Assembly (NCBI GenBank): GCA_947471745.1
Contig: CANJKZ010000264.1
Span: 751,501 to 815,500, forward strand
From: Closterium sp. Naga37s-1
Lineage: Eukaryota; Streptophyta; Zygnematophyceae; Desmidiales; Closteriaceae
Direction: 5' to 3'
DNA: 64,000 bases
In this document: in pieces, positions 33,101 to 40,600 of the stretch
Layout of the letters: each line of letters opens with the position of its first letter
Position numbering within the stretch: the first letter of the stretch is position 1
Program-made: the position numbers and the translations under genes
Notes under the pieces: generated by a model
Told to the model about the DNA's origin: nothing
Databases searched by the model: none
Seen by the model: only the letters and a program-made list of their open reading frames with translations

Positions 33101-36100
33101 TGGTGGCGCCGGTGCTGCTGGTGCGGGTGGTGACGCTTCCCTGTTCTCCACCACCGGTGGCCTCCCTCTTTCTTCCGCATCTATCTCAGCAGCAACAGCA
33201 GCAGCCGCTCAGGCGCACGTGAGCCGTCGGATCTCGATCCTGGGCACGCTGTACGCTGACAAGTGTCGCGCCGTGCACCGCGGGCTGGCCACGTCAGCAG
33301 AGAGGATGGGCGCACTACAGATGGCCCTGGCTGAATACCACCTGCTGGTGGGGCAGCAGAGGAGAGCCCGCCGCAGGCAGCAGCACCTGCAGCTCCAGCT
33401 GCAGATGCATCAGCAACAGCAGGAGCAGCAGGAGAAGCAGTGGCGGCGGCAACAGCAAGGCTTTGGTTATGAGGACTCGAGCAGGGGACTGGGTAGCAGC
33501 GGCAGTGATGCCGGGGTGTGTTTGGACTGCAGCAGCACTTTTGTCGGGCTCTGCCTGCAGTGGCTCGAGGTGAGCAAGCAACAAGTGGAATTGGTTGAAT
33601 TGGTTGAGGCAAGGCAGCTAGTTGTGTTGAGATGAGTCGATAGTTTACGCACAGCTAGTTACACAAAAATCGAGGCGGTTTTAGCACGAGCCTTAATTTT
33701 GAGTTTCACGAGTATTTTGGTTGCAGAATTCAGCTGATGTGTTTGTGTCTGTTCATTTATTCCCATCTCATCTCTGATGCGTTCCCCCTGCCCCCTCCCT
33801 CCCCCCTCTCCCTCCTTTCCCCCCTTTCCTCCACCCCTCCTGCAGGCACTCCTCCCCATCCCAGCAGCCCCCTCCGCCCTCCTCTCTCTCTCCGCCATCC
33901 CCACCATCTTCTCCTCCTCACTCCTCTCCGGCCCTCCCTCCTCTCGCTCCCGCGCCCGCCACCTCTTGACCCACCTCGCTCTCACCTCCCCCCTCGCCTC
34001 ACACAACCTACTGGATCTAATCGAATCTAAGGTTTCTGCTGCAGTGGGCAGCTATCTGCTTGCTGATGTGGCGCCAGCTGTCAAGGACCCGTTGCTGCTC
34101 CTTGCTGACCTGTCTTCGTCCCCATCCGAGTCAGACCCGAGCTCATCAGAATCTGCCGTTTCGTCTCCTTCCATGAAGCTTCTTTGCCTGCAGCTGGCTA
34201 CGCGTCTGTTCTTCCAAGCCCTCGCCACCACCCATCTGCACCCCTCTGTATCAGACCATGTGCTGCTGCCCACCCTCCGTATAGTCACCTCCTCTTGCAA
34301 GCACGCTACCTTAGAGGGGCCAGAGAGGCAGAATGGGGCAGATTCTCAGACAGGAGGAGAATATTCACAGAATGGGGACGAGATATCGAGGAGTGCAAAT
34401 AGCAGTAGCAGTGGTACCAGTGGTACTCCTGAGGTTGACCCTTTGGCGCCCGCAGTTCGCAAGTTTGCCGCCCGCTGGCGTGATCGCATCCGTGAGCGCA
34501 GCGTCCTGGACGGCAGGCTTCGGCTGCTAGTGCGCTCTTTCGGCAGTTGGTGTTTCGGCAGCAAGCATCTCTTCGCCCAGCCTGGAAAAGATCACCTCCA
34601 AGGGAATCAAATATTTCTCACTGCAGATCTAATCGCCAGCTGTCGCTCGCCGCCCGGTCTCCGATTAGAGATCTGCGATCTGCTCGAGCTGCTGGCAGGG
34701 GTGGCCCCTTGTTACAATCACGCTGTGCTAGAATCACTGCTGACCCTCCTCCCTGCCACCACACACGCCGGCGAAGCCTCAGCAGAATACTTCTCGCTCC
34801 TCTCCCGCCTCCTCTCCTCTCCTCACCCTCCTGCCTCCAGCAGACCATCGCAAAACAGAACCGCATCCTCTTCCAATACATCCCTCCTTTCCACTCAGTT
34901 CCGTCCCTATTCGTACTCATCAGCAGCCCAGGGAAGCCTCTCCCCCCTCCGACCCCCTCCAGGCACAGCCGCTCGTGCTCTCCCCTCCTCCTCCTCCTCC
35001 TCGTCTCGTCCTGCTTCCACCCGTTCCTCCTCAAACCAACCCTCAGTAGACCAGCCGTCCGTGCAGCACTCCTCTCTGCTCTTCCTAGCAGCCCGAGGCG
35101 TCCTCCCTGCCCTCACCTCCTTCATTTCTCACTCCGTTGCCCAGCTGCAAGCACACGAGTCCCGGGCTATGGCACCACTGCTTGCTCCGTCCTCCTCCTT
35201 CTCGCTCCCGCCTTTCGCCGCTTCATCTGCTGTCTCTGCTGCCCCTGCTGCTGCGTCTGCCTCGGCGGCATATCCCATCCTGCAAGCCATTCGGCTGCTG
35301 CACCAGGCCGTGCAGCATCCCAAGCTGCTCAAGCTCTTCCTTCACTCAGCATACAGGCGCAGTGACAGGGGTGTTAACGCCAATACCAGCCAAGGCACCA
35401 GCAGCAGCAGCAACACCAGCAGCAGAAGCAGCAGCGCTAGCAGGTGTTTGGTGCAGGCAGTGCGAGCATTGGTAGGGCTGCAAGGGCTGGTGGTGACGAG
35501 AACTCAACTGGTGGTGGAGTGCCAGCAGCTGCTCTCCCTCCTGCTGCAGGGACTCGTGACGGAAGCCGAAGGGGAGAGAGCGGAAGGGATGGGGCGTGAG
35601 GAGAGGTGTGAGACGAGTGAGGGGAGGAGGAGAGCGTTTGTGGCGGCGTGTGTGGAGGTGCTAGGGGAACTGGTGGTGGCGGAGGAGGGAGAGGCGATGC
35701 ACGATGCTGCGGCTTGTGATTCTTGGAGGGCAATAAGTGTGCGTATTGTTAGCTGCCTGTTTCCTGCTTGCGTGAGCGTGCCTGTTTTTCTTGTGTCTGT
35801 GCCTTTCTTCCCAAGCCGTGAGCATGCTCGTGGCTCTTCAGAATTCTCAGAAAAGCCTGCTTCTGCTGCGTTTCCTTCCCCCTTTCCTTCCCCCCCGTTT
35901 CTTCCCCCCTTCCCCTCCCCTCCAGTTCCGCCTCCGCCATCTCTGCAACACCATCTACCCCACACGGCGCGAGCCTGAATACGAGATGCTGCTCATCAAG
36001 CAGTGACACTCACGATGCATCCTACCTGCTCTCTTCCATTCCCCTACCTGCCTCTTCCCCTTCTCCTTCCCCTTTCCTTCCGTGCCCTCTTTTCTCCCCC

Positions 36101-37346
36101 TTCCCCTCCCCTCCAGTTCCTCCTCCGTCATCTCTGCAACACCATCTGCCCCACACGTCCCGAGCCCGAATACGAGATGCTGCTCATCAAGGCAGCAACA
36201 CTCACGATGCACCCCACCTGCTATCTTCCTCTTCTCCTTCTTCCCCTTCCCTCCCGTGCCTTCGTGTCCCTTCTCCAGTTCCTTCTCCGGCATTTCTGCA
36301 ACACCATCTGCCCCACACGCCCCGAGCCCGAATACGAGATGCTACTCATCAAGGCAGCGACACAGGAGGAGTTCCTCCCAGGGCGCCTGCAGCACAACCC
36401 CTACTCCTCCAAACAGGTGCGCTGACCGTCCGTCCATTCTCAGTCCAAGTCTGAGGCCTTCTCCCTCGCTGCTAGTTCTTGCGTTCCGCCTATTCCGCGT
36501 GCCCTGAGTCCAAGGTTACGAGATGGTGGTGGTGCTGTTCAAGGCAGCAACACAGGAGGAGTTCATTCCAGGCGCCTGCAGCACAACCGGTAATCCTCCT
36601 ACCTACCTAACCTCCGACCTTCGCAGCCCACCTGTCCTCTCTTGACAGCACCGGTAATCCTCCTACCAGGCTCGCCGTTCGTCTGCCTGAGTGTTGAGCT
36701 GCATGGTCCGATGGACAACGACTGTGACATGGAGCTGCTGCTGCTGACACTGACAAAGATTATGACCTTATCCCACCCTCCTCTCCCACATGTGTGCATT
36801 CCAGGTTGGCTTTTCAATGAGGGATGTGAAGAATCTGATCTGCAAGAGTTGGAGCTGCATGGGCTGATGGACAACGACTATGGCATGGTGCTGCTGGTGG
36901 GGGGGACGATCTGCTGCCTGGGGCTCTCCGAGCAAATGACGACTTGTTACCTGCGTGTATCTCCCCTTCTTTTCCACTCCAGGTTGGCCCTCTAATGAGG
37001 GATGTGAAGAACCTCATCTGCAAGGAGCTGGAGCTGCTGGAGCTGCATGGGCTGATGGACGACGACTATGGCATGGCGGTGCTGGTGCTATCACTGGCAC
37101 TGACAACGCTGATGGCCTTATTCCACCCTCTAAACCCGCTTGTGTGCATTCCAGGTCGGCCCTCTAATGAGAGACGTCAAGAATCTCATTTGTAAGGAGT
37201 TGGAACTGCACGGGCTGATGGACGATGATTATGGCATGGAGCTGCTGGTGGGAGGGCAGATTTGCTCCCTGGGGCTGTCCGTACGGGCGGTGTACGAGCA
37301 AGTGTGGAAGCAGAGGGGGGCAATGAGCGTTACCTTCAGGTTGCAG
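15139..37346 (+). CDS. BIG: BIG / UBR4-type giant protein (UBR box, ZZ finger), 16 exons, incomplete at 3' end
   Basis: BIG (Arabidopsis auxin-transport and light-signalling factor, orthologue of animal UBR4) is a giant protein binding N-degrons and calmodulin, with roles in trafficking and proteolysis. Exons: 15139-18996, 19662-19988, 20464-20835, 21153-21596, 21922-23580, 23938-24906, 25427-26118, 26506-28634, 28806-29338, 29878-30492, 30784-31017, 31580-31761, 32144-33569, 33846-35738, 36279-36416, 37155-37346. They join in phase through 5,221 codons. Landmarks run in family order: acidic tract, UBR box, beta-propeller-like segment, WYDLPFTPAESLLAD, ZZ finger, EPCAVC, a Cys-rich segment (CPRCN...CRQCRSINYDNL), and MRDVKNLICKELELHGLMDD. 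Poly-Ala, Gly, Glu and Ser insertions lengthen it. The first ATG in the open frame is 15139; the roughly 1,000 or more N-terminal residues of relatives are not seen. The conserved C-terminus, including the hemiRING, must lie beyond the satellite. Confidence 0.9.
16238..16400 (+). repeat. Acidic poly-Glu tract in BIG exon 1
   Basis: GAG and GAA codons dominate for about 50 residues, with a few Lys, Asp and Asn. Relatives also have an acidic stretch just before the UBR box, so the position is conserved although the length looks expanded. The purine-rich strand gives spurious Ser-rich ORFs on the minus strand. Confidence 0.9.
16654..16830 (+). other. UBR-box zinc finger coding segment of BIG
   Basis: The peptide from CSFVVSGSNFMEQHWYLCYT to RFFCDCGA has the Cys/His spacing of a UBR box, with QHWYLCYTCDL, CCSVCAAVCHKGH and FFCDCG. 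UBR boxes bind basic or other destabilising N-terminal residues of target proteins. It lies near residue 507 counted from ATG 15139, far closer to the N-terminus than in Arabidopsis BIG. Confidence 0.93.
18905..19163 (+). repeat. Duplicated donor edge of BIG exon 1
   Basis: The last 90 bp of exon 1 (GTACCCCGTGCACATGCT...CAGGTCGAG and donor GTAAG) recurs at about 19068-19163. The copy carries a one-base length change near its start (GATTTGGGGGTACC), so it cannot simply extend the frame. No palindrome lies between the copies. Confidence 0.9.
19255..19712 (+). repeat. Four copies of the acceptor edge of BIG exon 2
   Basis: The exon start GTGTTAGTGCTGGACGATGA with following GCACGCTCGTCACTCGCTCC (from 19662) has partial copies near 19265, 19386 and 19516. 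The copies are about 130 bp apart, embedded in C/T-rich sequence, and two carry a CAG acceptor. Only the last copy continues into the full exon. Confidence 0.8.
19800..19880 (+). repeat. Poly-Glu/Asp tract in BIG exon 2
   Basis: A GAG-rich run encodes about 27 acidic residues within exon 2, before VIPESEVAIKRMCWLP, which aligns with the family. It is an in-frame low-complexity insertion. Confidence 0.85.
20156..20550 (+). repeat. Three copies of the acceptor edge of BIG exon 3
   Basis: The segment encoding RLLVATPSAALLFAVAVGYD occurs from about 20158, 20278 and 20464. The first and third have acceptors (AAAG and CAG); the first two end after CCAGCTCCC. The third runs on into the complete exon. 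The copies differ at few sites. Confidence 0.92.
20384..20440 (+). repeat. (CTTCC)n microsatellite
   Basis: About ten units of a CTTCC-type pentanucleotide lie in the polypyrimidine region upstream of BIG exon 3. Confidence 0.9.
20824..20901 (+). repeat. Duplicated donor of BIG exon 3 around a decayed palindrome
   Basis: CTCACCAGCCAGGTGAGCAG plus TGTGTG (20824-20849) recurs at 20876-20901 with one change. Between them (20849-20872) is a decayed AATT-core palindrome, GTTTTTTGGGAATTCT plus an A run. Both copies carry the splice donor CAG|GTGAG. Confidence 0.9.
21500..21743 (+). repeat. 104-bp duplicated end of BIG exon 4 with palindromic spacer
   Basis: The last 100 bp of exon 4 with its donor (21500-21603, peptide GFLASPDGRRLFFARLTLSG) recurs at 21640-21743 with few changes. 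The 36-bp spacer starts with CTTTGAGACGTCTAAAAA, a decayed ACGT-core palindrome, followed by a second half (CTCGTCTTTTGAC). Confidence 0.92.
23733..24050 (+). repeat. Duplicated acceptor edge of BIG exon 6
   Basis: CAG|ATCACCATAAACAACACC and about 100 further bases (from 23938) have an upstream copy from 23738 with the same acceptor. The copy ends in the Ser/Pro-coding stretch CCCTCTCCCTCTTCC and does not reach the conserved RRWYDLPF block, so it is truncated. Confidence 0.88.
24700..24813 (+). repeat. Coding 18-bp minisatellite (EEEKEE) in BIG exon 6
   Basis: About six near-identical units GAGGAGGAGAAGGAGGAA encode EEEKEE. They lie between a Gln/Glu-rich segment and the conserved AELLLGLCRSLHPSQSDFVK exon end. 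The near-identity of the units suggests recent expansion. Confidence 0.93.
24828..25032 (+). repeat. Duplicated end of BIG exon 6 with two in-phase donors
   Basis: The exon end encoding GGGGAAELLLGLCRSLHPSQ (donor after 24906) recurs as SMAELLLVLCRSLRPSQADF (donor after 25032). The frame stays open through both, and the donors are 126 bp apart, so use of the second adds 42 residues without a frame change. Confidence 0.85.
25032..25157 (+). repeat. Four tandem copies of an intron start, three separated by GCGC-core palindromes
   Basis: GGTATGTTTGGCCTAT, which begins with the splice donor GTATGT, occurs at 25032, 25062, 25092 and 25142. The first three are each followed by TTTTGAGGCGCCTC or a shorter form. 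The third has the full palindrome, 22 bp at 25106-25127, TATTTTGAGGCGCCTCAAAA plus TA. The period is 30 bp for the first three. Confidence 0.95.
26124..26204 (+). repeat. Duplicated intron start after BIG exon 7 around a perfect 24-bp palindrome
   Basis: CACACCATTCTTGTCATCTA plus TTT recurs as CACACCATTCTTGTCTTCTA plus TTT about 50 bp later. Between them, 26152-26175 is a perfect 24-bp palindrome centred on TTTTGAGTCGACTCAAAA (core TCGA). Confidence 0.92.
26193..26340 (+). repeat. 57-bp direct repeat with double GCGC-type palindrome
   Basis: CTATTTCCT...ACCACTTG...TAAGCTCCTCTTGTAA...CCGTGTGCACCTG occurs at about 26193-26250 and 26285-26340. The spacer 26250-26283 reads GTTTTTGAGGCGCC then TTTTGAGGAGCCTCAAAAAC, an expanded or nested form of the palindrome. 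Confidence 0.9.
26921..27030 (+). other. ZZ-type zinc finger coding segment of BIG
   Basis: The peptide FCCDSCGVCPIQDVRWHCLV and following CDDFDLCNECHQAV has the C-x2-C...C-x2-C spacing and the RWHC, DFDLC motifs of a ZZ finger, and it matches the ZZ of plant BIG proteins in order and flanks (LSVVQFCCD before it). ZZ fingers bind protein partners or N-termini. Confidence 0.93.
29518..30005 (+). repeat. Two to four copies of the acceptor edge of BIG exon 10
   Basis: CTGCAG|GGATTGTGGAATCACGC starts the real exon at 29878 and a 125-bp upstream copy at 29646. Weaker copies lie near 29523 (CCAGAGACTGTAGCATCATG) and 29778 (CTGCAGGGAACGTGGTATCA). The long copy encodes GLWNHASPSLRNSILSSLFA against GLWNHATPSLRNSILSSLLA, and ends in CTCCTCTCTCTT without continuing. 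Confidence 0.9.
30645..30855 (+). repeat. Duplicated acceptor edge of BIG exon 11
   Basis: CAG|GGTTTCACCATGACTGTGCA (from 30784) has an upstream copy CAG|GGCTTCATCATGATGGTGCA (from 30652). The copy covers about 70 bp, to CTTCGGCTGCTGG, and is then replaced by TTGACT-rich sequence. Confidence 0.9.
30950..31275 (+). repeat. Three copies of BIG exon 11 end, with palindrome after the first
   Basis: GTGGAGCTGCCTCTGCCTGT to TTCCTTCCATGAG (30955-31017) recurs at 31075-31137 and about 31210-31271. A damaged TCGA-core palindrome, GTTTTGAGTCGACTCATTAG, lies at 31041-31060 between the first two. The first copy, contiguous with the exon, has a GC donor (GAG|GCAAGT); the others have GT donors. Confidence 0.92.
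31580..31761 (+). other. Cys-rich zinc-binding exon of BIG
   Basis: This exon encodes LQCPRCNRVVTSRHGMCVVC, HENAFQCRQCRSINYDNL and FLCPQCGHC, four CxxC pairs in the order found in plant BIG and animal UBR4. The next exon continues RYGRFDFALQAHPC, as expected. It is among the best conserved parts of the gene here and fixes the gene's identity. Confidence 0.9.
31831..31861 (+). repeat. (AAAG)n microsatellite
   Basis: About seven AAAG units lie in the intron between BIG exons 12 and 13. Confidence 0.93.
32080..32093. repeat. Short palindrome, TCGA core
   Basis: TTGAGTCGACTCAA is a perfect 14-bp palindrome with CAAAAG after it, the core of the TTTTGAG family, in the intron before BIG exon 13. 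I see no clear flanking duplication in the pyrimidine-rich surroundings. Confidence 0.8.
35835..35856. repeat. Decayed palindrome, AATT core
   Basis: CTCTTCAGAATTCTCAGAAAAG retains AGAATTCT and partial arms of the family. It lies in the intron after BIG exon 14. Confidence 0.55.
35921..36590 (+). repeat. Four partial or full copies of BIG exon 15
   Basis: The acceptor side, CCAG|TTCC and codons for LRHLCNTI(Y/C)PTR, EPEYEMLLIK, occurs from about 35926, 36117 and 36279. Only the third continues to AATQEEFLPGRLQHNPYSSKQ and a donor. A fourth piece at about 36519-36590 repeats the exon's 3' half (GCAACACAGGAGGAGTTCAT to CAGCACAACCGGTAAT). The first copy ends in a stop soon after LLIKQ. Confidence 0.9.
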
Positions 37347-37612
37347 GTGAGCATGATGTTACGGTTGGGTGGTTACCAGGGTTTAGATGGGAAAATCTGC
37401 TCCTTAGGGCTGTCTGTGTGGGTGGTATATGGGCAAGTGTGGAGACAGAGGACCTATGAGCGTGAATTTCGGGTTATAGGTGAGTGGGATATGTGACCCA
37501 CAAGGGGTTAGGTCCTAAGGCAGGGCAAATCTGCTCCCTGGGGCTGTCTGTACGAGCCGAACAAGTGTGGAGACAGAGAGGACCCATGAGCGTCACTCTC
37601 CGATTACAGGTG
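36660..37612 (+). repeat. Six partial or full copies of BIG exon 16
   Basis: The exon encodes MRDVKNLICKELELHGLMDD to MSVTFRLQ (37155-37346, donor GTGAGC). Upstream partial copies start near 36665, 36809 and 36980, the latter two with CCAG acceptors. Two downstream copies cover the 3' half: about 37378-37488 and 37520-37609, the last ending CGATTACAG|GTGAGTGG. The 26-kb array starts 7 bp after that donor. Confidence 0.92.
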
Positions 37613-37616
37613 AGTG

Positions 37617-40600
37617 GAATGTAAATGAAGGAGATGGAATGTAAATGAAGGAGGGGGAATGTAAATGAAGGAGGGGGAATGTAAATGAAGGAGATGGAAT
37701 GTAAATGAAGGAGATGGAATGTAAATGAAGGAGATGGAATGTAAATGAAGGAGGGGGAATGTAAATGAAGGAGATGGAATGTAAATGAAGGAGATGGAAT
37801 GTAAATGAAGGAGATGGACTGTAAATGAAGGAGATGGAATGTAAATGAAGGAGATGGAATGTAAATGAAGGAGATGGAATGTAAATGAAGGAGATGGAAT
37901 GTAAATGAAGGAGGGGGAATGTAAATGAAGGAGATGGAATGTAAATGAAGGAGATGGAATGTAAATGAAGGAGATGGAATGTAAATGAAGGAGATGGAAT
38001 GTAAATGAAGGAGATGGAATGTAAATGAAGGAGATGGAATGTAAATGAAGGAGATGGAATGTAAATGAAGGAGGGGGAATGTAAATGAAGGAGATGGAAT
38101 GTAAATGAAGGAGATGGAATGTAAATGAAGGAGATGGAATGTAAATGAAGGAGATGGAATGTAAATGAAGGAGGGGGAATGTAAATGAAGGAGGGGGAAT
38201 GTAAATGAAGGAGATGGAATGTAAATGAAGGAGGGGGAATGTAAATGAAGGAGGGGGAATGTAAATGAAGGAGGGGGAATGTAAATGAAGGAGATGGAAT
38301 GTAAATGAAGGAGATGGAATGTAAATGAAGGAGATGGAATGTAAATGAAGGAGGGGGAATGTAAATGAAGGAGATGGAATGTAAATGAAGGAGATGGAAT
38401 GTAAATGAAGGAGATGGAATGTAAATGAAGGAGATGGAATGTAAATGAAGGAGATGGAATGTAAATGAAGGAGGGGGAATGTAAATGAAGGAGATGGAAT
38501 GTAAATGAAGGAGATGGAATGTAAATGAAGGAGATGGAATGTAAATGAAGGAGGGGGGATGTAAATGAAGGAGATGGAATGTAAATGAAGGAGATGGAAT
38601 GTAAATGAAGGAGATGGAATGTAAATGAAGGAGATGGAATGTAAATGAAGGAGATGGAATGTAAATGAAGGAGATGGAATGTAAATGAAGGAGATGGAAT
38701 GTAAATGAAGGAGATGGAATGTAAATGAAGGAGATGGAATGTAAATGAAGGAGATGGAATGTAAATGAAGGAGATGGAATGTAAATGAAGGAGATGGAAT
38801 GTAAATGAAGGAGATGGAATGTAAATGAAGGAGATGGAATGTAAATGAAGGAGATGGAATGTAAATGAAGGAGATGGAATGTAAATGAAGGAGATGGAAT
38901 GTAAATGAAGGAGATGGAATGTAAATGAAGGAGATGGAATGTAAATGAAGGAGATGGAATGTAAATGAAGGAGATGGAATGTAAATGAAGGAGGGGGAAT
39001 GTAAATGAAGGAGGGGGGATGTAAATGAAGGAGATGGAATGTAAATGAAGGAGGGGGAATGTAAATGAAGGAGGGGGAATGTAAATGAAGGAGATGGAAT
39101 GTAAATGGAGATGGAATGTAAATGAAGGAGGGGGAATGTAAATGAAGGAGGGGGAATGTAAATGAAGGAGGGGGAATGTAAATGAAGGAGATGGAATGTA
39201 AATGAAGGAGATGGAATGTAAATGAAGGAGATGGAATGTAAATGAAGGAGGGGGAATGTAAATGAAGGAGATGGAATGTAAATGAAGGAGATGGAATGTA
39301 AATGAAGGAGATGGAATGTAAATGAAGGAGATGGAATGTAAATGAAGGAGATGGAATGTAAATGAAGGAGATGGAATGTAAATGAAGGAGATGGAATGTA
39401 AATGAAGGAGATGGAATTTAAATGAAGGAGGGGGAATGTAAATGAAGGAGATGGAATGTAAATGAAGGAGATGGAATGTAAATGAAGGAGATGGAATGTA
39501 AATGAAGGAGATGGAATGTAAATGAAGGAGATGGAATGTAAATGAAGGAGATGGAATGTAAATGAAGGAGATGGAATGTAAATGAAGGAGGGGAATGTAA
39601 ATGAAGGAGGGGGAATGTAAATGAAGGAGATGGAATGTAAATGAAGGAGATGGAATGTAAATGAAGGAGGGGGAATGTAAATGAAGGAGATGGAATGTAA
39701 ATGAAGGAGATGGAATGTAAATGAAGGAGATGGAATGTAAATGAAGGAGATGGAATGTAAATGAAGGAGGGGGAATGTACATGAAGGAGATGGAATGTAA
39801 ATGAAGGAGATGGAATGTAAATGAAGGAGATGGAATGTAAATGAAGGAGATGGAATGTAAATGAAGGAGATGGAATGTAAATGAAGGAGATGGAATGTAA
39901 ATGAAGGAGATGGAATGTAAATGAAGGAGATGGAATGTAAATGAAGGAGATGGAATGTAAATGAAGGAGATGGAATGTAAATGAAGGAGATGGAATGTAA
40001 ATGAAGGAGATGGAATGTAAATGAAGGAGATGGAATGTAGATGAAGGAGATGGAATGTAAATGAAGGAGATGGAATGTAAATGAAGGAGATGGAATGTAA
40101 ATGAAGGAGATGGAATGTAAATGAAGGAGATGGAATGTAAATGAAGGAGATGGAATGTAAATGAAGGAGATGGAATGTAAATGAAGGAGGGGGAATGTAA
40201 ATGAAGGAGATGGAATGTAAATGAAGGAGGGGGAATGTAAATGAAGGAGGGGGAATGTAAATGAAGGAGATGGAATGTAAATGAAGGAGATGGAATGTAA
40301 ATGAAGGAGATGGAATGTAAATGAAGGAGGGGGAATGTAAATGAAGGAGGGGGAATGTAAATGAAGGAGATGGAATGTAAATGAAGGAGATGGAATGTAA
40401 ATGAAGGAGATGGAATGTAAATGAAGGAGGGGGAATGTAAATGAAGGAGGGGGAATGTAAATGAAGGAGATGGAATGTAAATGAAGGAGGGGGAATGTAA
40501 ATGAAGGAGATGGAATGTAAATGAAAGAGATGGAATGTAAATGAAGGAGATGGAATCTAAATGAAGGAGATGGAATGTAAATGAAGGAGATGGAATGTAA

